DNA of 64,000 nucleotides from Nocardia sp. CDC159. GTDB lineage: Bacteria > Actinomycetota > Actinomycetes > Mycobacteriales > Mycobacteriaceae. Position 1 is the stretch's first letter; the number at the start of each line of letters is the position of its first letter. The DNA lies in NCBI RefSeq assembly GCF_023740735.1, contig NZ_JAMRXH010000015.1, positions 62,001-126,000 of the forward strand, read 5' to 3'. Under the pieces are notes generated by a model. The model was not told the DNA's origin, searched no databases, and was given only the letters and a program-made list of their open reading frames with translations. The translations under genes were made by a program, and so were the position numbers. Of the stretch, positions 43,962 through 52,707 are shown in pieces.

Positions 43962-45251
43962 ATGCCGGCAATCGTCCTGATCGGCGCCCAGTGGGGCGAC
44001 GAGGGTAAGGGCAAAGCTACCGATCTGCTGGGCGAGCGAGTCCAATGGGTGGTGCGCTACCAGGGCGGCAACAATGCGGGGCATACCGTGGTACTGCCCA
44101 ATGGGGACAACTTCGCGCTGCATCTGATTCCGTCGGGCATCCTCACTCCGGGCGTGACCAATGTCATCGGCAACGGCGTGGTGGTGGATCCGGGCGTGCT
44201 GCTGGACGAACTGGCCGGACTCGAGGAGCGCGGCGTCGACACCACGCGGCTGCTGCTGTCGGCCGACGCGCATCTGATCATGCCGTACCACGTGGCCATC
44301 GATAAGGTCACCGAACGCTTCCTGGGCAACAAGAAGATCGGCACCACCGGCCGCGGTATCGGCCCCTGCTATCAGGACAAGGTCGCCCGCGTGGGCGTGC
44401 GCGTCGCCGATCTGCTGGACGAGAAGATCCTCACCCAGAAGGTCGAGGCCGCACTGGAATTCAAGAATCAGGTGCTGGTCAAGATCTACAACCGCCGCGC
44501 GCTGGATCCGCAGCAGGTCGTGGACGAGGTGCTCACCAAGGCCGAGGGCTTCGCCCATCGCATCAGCGACACCCGCCTGCTGCTGAACCAGGCCCTCGAG
44601 CGCGGCGAGACCGTGCTGCTCGAGGGGTCGCAGGGCACGCTGCTCGACGTCGACCACGGCACGTATCCCTATGTGACATCGTCGAATCCGACCTCGGGCG
44701 GCGCGGCCGTGGGGTCCGGCATCGGGCCCAACAGGATCGGCGCGGTGCTCGGCATCCTCAAGGCCTACACCACCCGCGTCGGCTCGGGCCCGTTCCCGAC
44801 CGAGCTGTTCGACCAGTCCGGCGAATATCTCGCCAAGACCGGCGGCGAGGTCGGCGTGACCACCGGCCGCGCCCGCCGCACCGGCTGGTTCGACGCCGTG
44901 ATCGCCCGTTACGCCACCCGCGTCAACGGAATCACCGATTACTTCCTCACCAAGCTGGACGTGCTCTCCAGCCTGGATCGCGTGCCGATCTGCGTGGCCT
45001 ACGAGATCGACGGCGAGCGGGTCGAGCAGATGCCGACCACCCAGACCGAATTCCACCACGCCCGCCCGATCTACGAGGAGATGCCCGGCTGGTGGGAGGA
45101 CATCTCCGGCGCCCGCACCTTCGAGGATCTGCCCGCCAATGCCCAGGCCTACGTCCGCCGCCTCGAGGAACTCTCCGGCGCCCGTGTCTCCTGCATCGGC
45201 GTCGGCCCCGGCCGCGACCAGACAATCGTCCGCCACGACATCCTGGCCTGA
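43962..45251 (+). CDS. purA: Adenylosuccinate synthetase
   Basis: This 429-residue enzyme begins MPAIVLIGAQWGDEGKGK, the GTP-binding signature with the catalytic Asp. QGGNNAGHTVV and the second PurA signature GRGIGPCYQDK follow. It joins IMP and aspartate with GTP to make adenylosuccinate, the first committed step to AMP. GTAGGAGAC precedes ATG 43962 at proper spacing. The gene is at the same place relative to the Rv0358/Rv0359 homologues as in M. tuberculosis. A long hairpin separates it from the convergent MocR gene. Confidence 0.98.
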   Translation: MPAIVLIGAQWGDEGKGKATDLLGERVQWVVRYQGGNNAGHTVVLPNGDNFALHLIPSGILTPGVTNVIGNGVVVDPGVLLDELAGLEERGVDTTRLLLSADAHLIMPYHVAIDKVTERFLGNKKIGTTGRGIGPCYQDKVARVGVRVADLLDEKILTQKVEAALEFKNQVLVKIYNRRALDPQQVVDEVLTKAEGFAHRISDTRLLLNQALERGETVLLEGSQGTLLDVDHGTYPYVTSSNPTSGGAAVGSGIGPNRIGAVLGILKAYTTRVGSGPFPTELFDQSGEYLAKTGGEVGVTTGRARRTGWFDAVIARYATRVNGITDYFLTKLDVLSSLDRVPICVAYEIDGERVEQMPTTQTEFHHARPIYEEMPGWWEDISGARTFEDLPANAQAYVRRLEELSGARVSCIGVGPGRDQTIVRHDILA

Positions 45252-45270
45252 CCCAGACCCCTCGCCCAGT

Positions 45271-45340
45271 CGCACCCCTTCTCGCGCTTCGCACCCCCTG
45301 TGGATGCCCGCAACCAGTGCGAAGGGCGAGAAAGGGTGCG
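45271..45340. terminator. Long bidirectional hairpin between purA and the MocR gene
   Basis: Arms 45271-45294 and 45317-45340 pair at 22 of 24 positions around a 22-nt loop. It fills the 100-bp gap between convergent genes and probably terminates both. Confidence 0.82.
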
Positions 45341-45351
45341 GCTGTTGGATT

Positions 45352-46848
45352 TCAGTAGAGAGTCGGAGGGGCGAGGGGTTCGGCGGCGTGGGGGGACAGC
45401 GCTCCGTAGGCCGCCGCGATGGACTTCACCGCCAGGCGCAGGTCCGCCTCCTCGTGGGTGAAGGGCAGTCGCAGGAAGCGTTCGAACGCGCCCTGCACGC
45501 CGAAGCGCGGACCCGCCGCGAGCAGCACGCCGTGGTTGGGGGCGGTGGCGGCCAGGGCCGTGGAGACCGGGGCGGGCAACTGCACCCACAGCGACATGCC
45601 GCCCGCACCCTCCACGGCTCGCCAGTCGGGCAGCTCCTCGGCCATTGCCTCCAGCAAACTCGCTCGGCGCGAACGCAATTGGTCGCGGCGGCGGGCCAGG
45701 ATGGTGTCGGCGTGCTGGAGCAGATATCCGGTCGCCAGCTGATCCATCACCGGCGTGCCCAGATCCATGCTGGACCGGGTGCCGAGCAGCTTGGTGATCA
45801 GCGTCTGATGGGTGCGGATCCAGCCGACGCGTAGACCGCCCCAGAACGACTTGGACGCCGAACCGATGCTGACGATTTCGGTGCCGCGCGCGAAAGCCGC
45901 TACGGGCGGACAGGTTTCGCCGTCGAGCTGTTGATCGACCATGGACTCGTCGACGATCACCGTCATTCGGGTCTCGCGGGCGATGGCAGCCAGTTCGGCG
46001 CGCGCCTCGGCATCCATCAGCAATCCGGTCGGATTGTTGAAGTCCGGCACCAGATATGCGGTGCTGGCGGCGGTTTGCCGTGCGGCGCTGCGGATTCCGT
46101 CGAGATCCCAGCCCGCCTGGGGATGTTCGGGGCGCAGCGGCACCGGCACCGGCCGGGCCCCCACATCGCGGATCGCCTCGATCGCGTTGGGATAGGTCGG
46201 ATGATCGATCAGCACCCGCTCGGCCGGGGCGGTCAGGACGTTGAGCAGCAATCGCAGACCGTGCTGCGCGCCGAGGGTGATCAGGATCTGATCCGGATCG
46301 GTGGGCAGCCCGCGCTCGGTGTAGCGGCGCGCGACCGCCTCGCGCAGGGTCAGCACGCCGATCGGATCCATGCCGTGGGTGCCGAGATAGATCGGAAGTC
46401 CTTGTAGCGCCGCGGAATACGCGTCGGTCATCTCCGGCGGGGCGGACATGGCCGCGTAGGTCATATCGATCGTCGGCAGCTCACCCTCCGACATCAGCGC
46501 GAGGATGCCGCGGGTGGGCTTGTTCCCGTCGTGCTTCACGCTTGCCGGGAGTGCGACCGTACTGCGCGAACCCTGGCGGCTGAGCAGATAGCCGTGCTCG
46601 CGCAGCAGGGTGTAGGCGGAGGTGACCGTGGTCCGGCTGACGCCGAGGGCGGTGGCCAGATCGCGCTCGCTCGGCAGTGCCACGCCCAGCGGGGCCCGGC
46701 CGTCGTGGATAAGCAGCCGGATGCCCTCGGCCAGGGCCAGATAGGCGGGCCGGGCCGAGCGGCGGCTGGCCGCCTCGTCACCGTCCTCGTGCCGCCATCG
46801 GCCCAGGTCGCGGGTGAGGGTGGCCGCGCTGATCACTCGGGTTGCCAT
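45352..46848 (-). CDS. MocR-type regulator (GntR HTH fused to aminotransferase domain)
   Basis: This 498-residue protein has a GntR winged helix (about 40-110, PSERDLATALGVSRTTVTSA). A fold-type I aminotransferase domain follows, with PDFNNPTG and the PLP Lys in SIGSASKSFWGGLRVGW. MocR proteins use PLP or its adducts to control genes of PLP, GABA, taurine or other metabolism; the effector target here is not known. ATG 46848 is chosen. A conserved leader box (46852-46890) begins 4 bp upstream of its start and is shared with the gene at 47177, so the regulator may control both small membrane-protein genes and itself. Confidence 0.88.
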   Translation of the reverse strand: MATRVISAATLTRDLGRWRHEDGDEAASRRSARPAYLALAEGIRLLIHDGRAPLGVALPSERDLATALGVSRTTVTSAYTLLREHGYLLSRQGSRSTVALPASVKHDGNKPTRGILALMSEGELPTIDMTYAAMSAPPEMTDAYSAALQGLPIYLGTHGMDPIGVLTLREAVARRYTERGLPTDPDQILITLGAQHGLRLLLNVLTAPAERVLIDHPTYPNAIEAIRDVGARPVPVPLRPEHPQAGWDLDGIRSAARQTAASTAYLVPDFNNPTGLLMDAEARAELAAIARETRMTVIVDESMVDQQLDGETCPPVAAFARGTEIVSIGSASKSFWGGLRVGWIRTHQTLITKLLGTRSSMDLGTPVMDQLATGYLLQHADTILARRRDQLRSRRASLLEAMAEELPDWRAVEGAGGMSLWVQLPAPVSTALAATAPNHGVLLAAGPRFGVQGAFERFLRLPFTHEEADLRLAVKSIAAAYGALSPHAAEPLAPPTLY

Positions 46849-46851
46849 GCA

Positions 46852-46890
46852 GGCCAGTATTGCCCTGCTGGCTATGTATTTCAAGTCCAG
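46852..46890 (+). promoter_or_regulatory. Leader box A (candidate MocR operator)
   Basis: GGCCAGTATTGC (46852-46863) and CAAGTCCAG (46882-46890) recur with the same order and nearly the same spacing upstream of the second small gene (47119-47157). The box lies between the divergent MocR start and the gene at 46911. Confidence 0.6.
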
Positions 46891-46910
46891 CTGGCGTGGA
46901 GTATGTGCGC

Positions 46911-47099
46911 ATGCTCACTTTGCTGATCGTCGGGGTGGTCGTGGTCGTGGCCGTCGTTGTGATCGGCGCATATGCGCCGAGTGCGGCGGAACGCAAGGCT
47001 TTCCGGCGCGCGAGCCTGGCGATACGGCACTCGCTGACCGACTGGGATGCCGCGCGGGCTCCGGATGAGGCCAATTTTCAGAAGTGGACTGGTCGATGA
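46911..47099 (+). CDS. Small membrane protein A (62 aa)
   Basis: This 62-residue protein has one N-terminal transmembrane helix (MLTLLIVGVVVVVAVVVIGA) and a short charged cytoplasmic tail containing YAPSAAERKAF and LTDWDAARAP. It is divergent from the MocR regulator and starts 20 nt after leader box A. The next gene shares both the leader box and a similar layout (helix, YAP, then a DW pair), so the two look like diverged duplicates. No family was recognised. GTG 46905 is an alternative start. Confidence 0.6.
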   Translation: MLTLLIVGVVVVVAVVVIGAYAPSAAERKAFRRASLAIRHSLTDWDAARAPDEANFQKWTGR

Positions 47100-47118
47100 G
47101 GGGCTGAGCCCAAATTAA

Positions 47119-47157
47119 GGCCAGTATTGCGACAGTGGATATTTGATCAAGGTCCAG
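47119..47157 (+). promoter_or_regulatory. Leader box B (copy of leader box A)
   Basis: GGCCAGTATTGC (47119-47130) is identical to box A. TGG and TAT..T elements follow, and CAAGGTCCAG (47148-47157) matches CAAG-TCCAG of box A. It ends 19 nt before the start of the second small membrane-protein gene. Confidence 0.6.
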
Positions 47158-47176
47158 ATCGCCACAGGATGGAGGC

Positions 47177-47449
47177 ATGATCTCCTTCCTGGTCGCCCTT
47201 GCCGTGGTTGTGGCCTTCGCCGTGACCGTGTACCGCTATGCGCCCAACCGAGAGGATGGAGCCGCGCGGTTGTTCGAGCGGTACCGCCCGCATGCGCCGA
47301 TGGCGGACTGGTCGATGTCGTATTACGAAGAGCAGCGCCAATATTCGGAGCTTGCCGCCATTCGCGCCCGCCAGGCCGAGGCAGCCTGCCCCGAACCGGC
47401 GACGTCGCCGCGGCCGCGTCTGTTCGGCCGCCGGGCGGTCCAGTTCTGA
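47177..47449 (+). CDS. Small membrane protein B (90 aa)
   Basis: This 90-residue protein has one N-terminal helix (MISFLVALAVVVAFAVTVYR) followed by YAPNREDGAARLFERYRP, a DW pair, a Tyr/Glu-rich helix and a Pro/Arg tail. It has the same start pattern as small protein A and the same leader box, but a longer tail. AGGATGGAGG lies just before ATG 47177. It is probably co-regulated with protein A by the MocR protein. Function is unknown and no family was recognised. Confidence 0.6.
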   Translation: MISFLVALAVVVAFAVTVYRYAPNREDGAARLFERYRPHAPMADWSMSYYEEQRQYSELAAIRARQAEAACPEPATSPRPRLFGRRAVQF

Positions 47450-47501
47450 AGACTGGACTCATTACCTCGAAACTGTCGGTCCCGTGCGGCAAACTGGGCC
47501 C

Positions 47502-48062
47502 ATGCCCGAACCGGACCGGCCGGCAGTTTCGGCCGCGCTCTTCGACACGGCGATCGGCACCTGCGCGATCGCCTGGACCGAATCCGGCGTGGCCCGGTTC
47601 CTACTGCCCGAGGCCACGCCCGCCGCGACCCGAGCCGCGGTGCTGCGTCGCTACCGCGGCCGCGAGGTGCGCGAGGCCGAGCCCGCCGAGGTGATCGCCC
47701 GCGCCATCGCCGACATCCGCGCCCACCTCGCGGGCACCCTGGCCGACCTGCGCTGGATCCCCTTGGACCACAAGGGCATTCCAGAATTCGACCGCGCCGT
47801 CTACGAGGTCACCCGCGCCATCGACCCGGGCCACACCCTCAGCTACGGCCAGGTGGCCGCCCGCGTCGGCGCCCCCCACGCCGCCCAGGCCGTAGGCCAA
47901 ACCCTGGGCCGCAACCCGATCCCCCTCATCGTCCCCTGCCACCGGGTCCTGGCCGCCGACCATGCCCTACACGGCTTCTCGGCCCCCGGCGGCCTGATGA
48001 CGAAGGAACGCCTGCTGGAAATCGAACGCACCCCGGGCTTCGGCGAACCGACCTTGTTCTGA
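47502..48062 (+). CDS. ogt: Methylated-DNA--protein-cysteine methyltransferase
   Basis: This 186-residue MGMT has the active-site PCHRV in NPIPLIVPCHRVLAAD (about residue 147), preceded by the HTH segment LSYGQVAARVGAPHAAQAVG. It directly transfers alkyl groups from O6-alkylguanine to its own Cys, repairing alkylated DNA once per molecule. CAAACT at 47490-47495 lies 6 nt before ATG 47502, with no Shine-Dalgarno, suggesting leaderless expression. A longer upstream opening in this frame overlaps small protein B and is not the start. Confidence 0.93.
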   Translation: MPEPDRPAVSAALFDTAIGTCAIAWTESGVARFLLPEATPAATRAAVLRRYRGREVREAEPAEVIARAIADIRAHLAGTLADLRWIPLDHKGIPEFDRAVYEVTRAIDPGHTLSYGQVAARVGAPHAAQAVGQTLGRNPIPLIVPCHRVLAADHALHGFSAPGGLMTKERLLEIERTPGFGEPTLF

Positions 48063-48085
48063 ACGGCCCCGAGAGCGAGGTGGCG

Positions 48086-48628
48086 CTACGGCTTCGGACG
48101 GTCTCTGGCGCCCGGGTCGATGGCGTTCTGCAGACCCTGCACGACCTCCGGGGGGACCTGTTCGGGCATGGGGGCCTCGAAGTCGCCTACGCGGATGCTG
48201 TGTGGTGGTGGGGGTGGGGGTGTTTCGGTTTTCTGGGGGGTTGTGGGGCGTTGGCGCGCGGGTGGGGCGGCGGGGGTCTGGGGGGTGGCGGCGCGTAGTT
48301 CGGCGGGTTCCTCGGGGGCGGGGGAGGCCGGGGCGGTGACGCCGGGCTGGACCGGGCCGGGTTCGGCCTGGGCGAGGGTGGTGTAGCCCAGGGCGATCGC
48401 CAGCGGGAGTGCGGCCAATGCGATGCGAATTCCAGTCGGTACGTTCAGACTTCGACGCCACACGTCGAGACCACCACCCTCCCCGGGGATTTCCAAGCAC
48501 AAACGGGCGACCGTGCGTCGCTCGAGAGCATCGTAGTTGGCGATCAGCCCCGTAGCCATCCCTCGAATTTCGATGGCATCGTGCAATGGCCGGATCGTCG
48601 TTGAGGGAGTGCGATTTCGTCGACGCAC
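48086..48628 (-). CDS. Hypothetical Pro-rich exported or membrane-anchored protein
   Basis: This protein of up to 180 residues has a mid-sequence hydrophobic segment (IRIALAALPLAIALGYTTLA) and a Pro/Ala/Thr-rich C-terminal half containing a run of seven Pro. The topology fits a membrane-anchored or exported protein with a disordered outer region. No domain was recognised. The start is unclear: GTG 48628 has no ribosome binding site, and ATG 48559 follows GAGGG with no spacing. It is convergent with ogt and its 5' end faces the start of a gene-free 149-bp stretch (48629-48777). Confidence 0.5.
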   Translation of the reverse strand: MRRRNRTPSTTIRPLHDAIEIRGMATGLIANYDALERRTVARLCLEIPGEGGGLDVWRRSLNVPTGIRIALAALPLAIALGYTTLAQAEPGPVQPGVTAPASPAPEEPAELRAATPQTPAAPPARQRPTTPQKTETPPPPPPHSIRVGDFEAPMPEQVPPEVVQGLQNAIDPGARDRPKP

Positions 48629-48777
48629 GGGATTGGTATGGAGCGAGAGAGCCCGAAGGCGCTACGCGGGCTGCCGGAACATCCGGACGAGCCGATGAAA
48701 CACGCCGCGTCCCAGCGACGAAGCCGCGGACAATTCGAGGTGAGACTCACCGATAACCGATGAACTGTGCAGCGATC

Positions 48778-51393
48778 CTAGCTCCGCTGTTTGCCGCTCG
48801 GCGGCTCTCCCCGCATCAGCTCCGCGAGCGCCTCCCGATCGGTGACATCGAGTTTGATGCAGGCGCGATACAGATGCCCCTCCACGGTCCGCACCGACAC
48901 CGTGAGCCGGTCGGCGATCTGGCGATTGCTGAGCCCGGCCGCCACCAGATTCGCGATCTCGCGCTCGCGCGCGGTCAGCGGCAGCGGCTGGGCGGACTGC
49001 CGCAGCGCGGGGGTGCTCGCCCCACCGCAGGCCGCGGCCAAGCGATTGGCGGTCGCGGCCGACTCCAGCAGCCGACGGCGATCACCCGAGCGTTCATGTG
49101 CCGAGGCGGCCTGAGCCGCCGCGTCCGCGGCCGACAGCAGCGCCCCGATCTCCTCGAATTGCGTTGCGGCGGAATCCAATCCGGGCCCGTCGTTGGACGC
49201 TACCGCCACCGCGTGCCTGGCCTGGATCTGCACCAGACGCCCATCGATCCGGGCCGCGAGATCGGCCAGCCGCCCCGCGACCGACTGATCCCCGAAGCGG
49301 GCGGCGGTATGCAGCGCCATCGCCTCGATGGCGTGCTGATGGGCCCGCGCGGCGGAGTCGGCCGCCGCGACGGCCAGCCGCACCGCGGGGCTGACCGTTC
49401 CCTCGGCCGCGGCCTGCCAGGCCTGCGCGATCTGCAGCTGCGGTTCGTACACCGCGCTGTGCCGCCCGCCGCGCGCGACCGCCTCGGCGATCGTCTCGGC
49501 CGCCTCGGTCGCCCGCCCCAGCGCCGAATAGGCCTCGGCCAGCCGGATTCTCGCCGGAAACATCCATGCGGCCGCCCCCTCTGCGTGCAGCGCGGCCAGC
49601 GCATGTTCCAGATTCTCGATGCCGTCGGGGAACCGGCTCTGGGCCACATCCACGGTGCCCTGCAGGATGCGCGAAAAGCCCCACGCCAGATACTGTCCCG
49701 GCGCGGAGTAGCCGTAATAGGTCGCGGCCCGCCGCCGCGCGGCCTCCAGATCACCGGTGAAGGTCAGCGCCAACACCTCGGCGTGGGTGGACATGAACCG
49801 GTTGAGCCCGTCGATATGCGATTCCACCTCGTGGCCGCGCTCGGCGTACTGCCGCGCCGCCTCGCCGCGCCCCATCAGCGCCAGCGCCAGCCCACCGCCG
49901 AACGAGGCCCACCACACCGCCCACGGCGGCGCGTCCGCGGTCGACATGACCTGCTCGGCGTCGACGAACGCGGCCTCCAAACGGTTTTCGTTCACCGCGC
50001 ACGCGGAAGCCAAGCCCTGCAAGGTCGATGCGATCTTCGGATGCGTGATCCGCTCGCGCACCAGCGCCAGCACCTCGTTGGCGCGATCGGCATCACCCAT
50101 GGCCCACAACAGATTCGACACCCGGGTACTGCCCCACCGCGCCAGCTGGACCTCATTGAGCTGATCCGGATCGAAACTGGCCAGCGTGCGCTCGGCCTCG
50201 ATCCGATGCCCCTGCCACAGCAGCGCCCGGGCGAGCAGATCGGCCGCCTCCACCCCGCCGCTGCGCTCCACCGCCGCCCGCGCGAACCGCTCGCCCAGCG
50301 GAATGTTGGCCAGTCCGATGGCATCCTCGGACGCGGCCACGAACAGCTCGAGATCCGCGGACTTGTCACTGTCCAAGGCCAATTCGGCCAGCCGGATGCG
50401 GTCGGAGGCGGATTTGATCGGGCGTTCGCGCAGCGACGAGTACAGCCGCCCGCGCAGCCGCCGCGCCGAAGCGATGCCCAGTCGGCGGCGGATGACCTCG
50501 CCGAACAGCGGGTGGTTGTAGCGCACCAGCAGCTGATGGCCGTTCTCGACGATCCGGATGACGCCGCGCGATTCGGCCGCCTCGACGCACTCCTCGCCCG
50601 CCAGCTCGGCCAGCACGTCCAGATCGATCGGCTCGCAGAAGGTCAGCAGCTCCAGCACCCGCAGCACATCCTCGGGCAGCTGTTCGACCCGATCCTCCAG
50701 CAGCGCGGCCAGTTCCGAGGTGACCGCCGCCCGCCCGCGCAGCTGCCAGACGCCGTTGACCTGCCGCAGCGTGCCCGCCTCCAGCGCGCCCTCGACCAGA
50801 TGCCGCAGGAACAGCGCGTTACCGCCGGAGGACTCCCACATCAGATTGGCGGTGAAACCCTCCAACTGCCCGCCCAGCATGGACTCCACCAGCTCGACGC
50901 TCTGGCGCTGGCTGAACGGCCGCAGGTCGACCCGCAGCAGATGCCCGTCCTTCCACAGCGAGGTCACCGCATCGGGCACCTGCACCCCGCTGCGCACCGT
51001 GCAGACGATGCGCGCCGCCTTATCGATGGCCAGCTGCAGCAGCAGGGTCGCCGAGAGCTGATCCAGCAGATGGGCGTCGTCGACCCCGATGATGGTGTCC
51101 CCGTCGGCCAGCAGCGCCTCGCGCGCGGCCGCCATGAAGGTCACCGGATCGTGGGCGGTGTAGACGCCAACCATATGCGCGAACACACCCAGTGGAATGC
51201 TGCGCGCCGATTCGGTCCCGGCGACCCAGCGCACATTGCCCCCCACCGCGGCGGTGGCCTGCCGGGCCAGCGTCGTCTTGCCGACCCCCGCATCGCCGGT
51301 CAGGACCGCTCCGACGAATTCCGTGCCGGTGAGGGCCGCCCGAATCGCGTCCAGTTCGCCGCCGCGCTCGATCATCGGCCAATTCCGAGCCAT
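48778..51393 (-). CDS. Large LuxR-family regulator with AAA/NTPase domain (LAL)
   Basis: This 871-residue LAL-type regulator has an N-terminal NTPase (Walker A LTGDAGVGKTTLARQA near residue 33; Walker B-like ADGDTIIGVDDAHLL). A long helical, TPR-like middle region (about 250-790) and a C-terminal LuxR HTH follow (LTAREREIANLVAAGLSN to VEGHLYRACIKLDV). Such proteins activate catabolic or secondary-metabolite genes in response to a ligand sensed by the middle region. No biosynthetic cluster is adjacent, so targets are unknown. A long antisense frame covers it but is not a gene. Confidence 0.92.
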   Translation of the reverse strand: MARNWPMIERGGELDAIRAALTGTEFVGAVLTGDAGVGKTTLARQATAAVGGNVRWVAGTESARSIPLGVFAHMVGVYTAHDPVTFMAAAREALLADGDTIIGVDDAHLLDQLSATLLLQLAIDKAARIVCTVRSGVQVPDAVTSLWKDGHLLRVDLRPFSQRQSVELVESMLGGQLEGFTANLMWESSGGNALFLRHLVEGALEAGTLRQVNGVWQLRGRAAVTSELAALLEDRVEQLPEDVLRVLELLTFCEPIDLDVLAELAGEECVEAAESRGVIRIVENGHQLLVRYNHPLFGEVIRRRLGIASARRLRGRLYSSLRERPIKSASDRIRLAELALDSDKSADLELFVAASEDAIGLANIPLGERFARAAVERSGGVEAADLLARALLWQGHRIEAERTLASFDPDQLNEVQLARWGSTRVSNLLWAMGDADRANEVLALVRERITHPKIASTLQGLASACAVNENRLEAAFVDAEQVMSTADAPPWAVWWASFGGGLALALMGRGEAARQYAERGHEVESHIDGLNRFMSTHAEVLALTFTGDLEAARRRAATYYGYSAPGQYLAWGFSRILQGTVDVAQSRFPDGIENLEHALAALHAEGAAAWMFPARIRLAEAYSALGRATEAAETIAEAVARGGRHSAVYEPQLQIAQAWQAAAEGTVSPAVRLAVAAADSAARAHQHAIEAMALHTAARFGDQSVAGRLADLAARIDGRLVQIQARHAVAVASNDGPGLDSAATQFEEIGALLSAADAAAQAASAHERSGDRRRLLESAATANRLAAACGGASTPALRQSAQPLPLTAREREIANLVAAGLSNRQIADRLTVSVRTVEGHLYRACIKLDVTDREALAELMRGEPPSGKQRS

Positions 51394-51492
51394 GCGAATT
51401 ACTCTAGTGCGCGAGGCGATCGTGAGCGGTGCGAACGAACACCGAACGGTAACAAGCGGATCCGACGAAGATGCGCAATCGCTACCGGCACG

Positions 51493-52590
51493 TTATGCGG
51501 TCCACACCTGGTCGATAGGGGTGGCCTCGGACGGGGGTGGAGTCGGGATGCCGCCCGGCGTGCGGGAGAAGCGCGGCGCGGGCGCGTGCTGCACCACCCC
51601 GTCGATCTCGATCAGGCCGGTCCGGGCTACGATATGCGCATTCTGCTCGGCCTCGGTCAGCGTCAGCACGGGCGTGCAGCAGGCGTCGGTTCCCTCGAAG
51701 ATCGCCGTCCATTCGTCGCGCGTTTTCGATTTGAACCTCTCGGTGAACAATTTGCGCAACTGCTCCTGGCCGTTGGGATCGATCTGATGCGGCAACCCCT
51801 CGGGATCGATTTCGAGGCCCCGCAGCAGCTCGGCGTAGAACTGCGGTTCGATGGCCCCGACGGCCATGTACTTGCCGTCGGCGGTCTCGTAGGTGTCGTA
51901 GAAGGCCATACCGGTGTCGAGCAGATTGCTGCCGCGCTCGTCGGACCACAGACCCACACCCTTCATGCCCCAGATCATGTGCGACAGCGCCAGCGCGCCA
52001 TCGATCATCGCGGCGTCGATGACCTGTCCCTTACCGGAGCTCTGCCGCTCCACCAGCGCGGCGAGGATGCCGAACACCAGGAACATCGAGCCGCCGCCGA
52101 AGTCGCCGACCATGTTCAGCGGCGGCACCGGCCGCTCACCCTTGTGGCCGATGGCGTTCAGCACGCCGGTCAGCGAGATGTAGTTGATGTCGTGGCCCGC
52201 GCGATCGGCCAGTGGGCCGTACTGTCCCCAGCCGGTCATTCGCCCGTACACCAGCCGCGGATTGCGCTCCAGCGCCACCTCCGGCCCCAGGCCCATGCGC
52301 TCGGTGACCCCGGGTCGGAAGCCCTCGATGAGGACGTCGGCCTTGTCGATCAACCCGAGCACCCGCTCGATCTCGGCCGGATCCTTCAGATTCGCCTCGA
52401 CGATGGTCCGCCCTCGCCACTGCGGCCGTTCCATGAATCCGGGCAGCAGACCCGGCCGCTGCACGCGCACCACATCCGCCCCCAGATCCGCCAGCAGCAG
52501 CGCCGCATGCGGTCCGGGGCCGATCCCGGCCAGCTCGACAACCCGAATGCCCGCGAGCGGGCCCTGTTTCGCGGTGGATGGAGTGCTCAC
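51493..52590 (-). CDS. mcr: Alpha-methylacyl-CoA racemase
   Basis: This class III CoA-transferase-fold enzyme of 365 residues is closely similar to M. tuberculosis MCR. RVVELAGIGPGPHAALLLAD is at the N-terminus. The catalytic regions are AGHDINYISLTG (His), VGDFGGGSMF (Asp) and AVGAIEPQFYAELL (Glu), matching the MCR His/Asp/Glu set. It epimerises 2-methylacyl-CoA, needed for beta-oxidation of branched and sterol side-chain acids. The start is GTG 52590, 7 nt after GAGG. Two perfect palindromes at 52623-52655 lie directly upstream. Confidence 0.92.
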   Translation of the reverse strand: MSTPSTAKQGPLAGIRVVELAGIGPGPHAALLLADLGADVVRVQRPGLLPGFMERPQWRGRTIVEANLKDPAEIERVLGLIDKADVLIEGFRPGVTERMGLGPEVALERNPRLVYGRMTGWGQYGPLADRAGHDINYISLTGVLNAIGHKGERPVPPLNMVGDFGGGSMFLVFGILAALVERQSSGKGQVIDAAMIDGALALSHMIWGMKGVGLWSDERGSNLLDTGMAFYDTYETADGKYMAVGAIEPQFYAELLRGLEIDPEGLPHQIDPNGQEQLRKLFTERFKSKTRDEWTAIFEGTDACCTPVLTLTEAEQNAHIVARTGLIEIDGVVQHAPAPRFSRTPGGIPTPPPSEATPIDQVWTA

Positions 52591-52622
52591 GCCCTACCTC
52601 GGTTCGTCATCGATCCTGCGCA

Positions 52623-52655
52623 CCGGATCACATCCGGTTGTTGTCAGTATGACAA
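52623..52655. promoter_or_regulatory. Two adjacent perfect palindromes upstream of mcr
   Basis: CCGGAT-CAC-ATCCGG (52623-52637) and TTGTCA-GTA-TGACAA (52641-52655) are each perfect 6-bp inverted repeats with 3-nt spacers, 3 nt apart. They sit 33-65 nt upstream of the mcr start, the expected operator position. The regulator is not known; TetR- or GntR-type repressors bind sites of this kind. Confidence 0.6.
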
Positions 52656-52707
52656 TAGGGGGTGAACGCGTCCGGCGGCACCCGTGCCGCCGGACGCGCG
52701 GTGCGAT

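Noticed and set aside
48760..52665. A 1301-codon plus-strand frame antisense to the LuxR/AAA gene and mcr
   Set aside because: It is antisense to two well-identified genes; such long frames follow from high GC third-position bias. Its product is Arg/Gln/His-rich with no domain.
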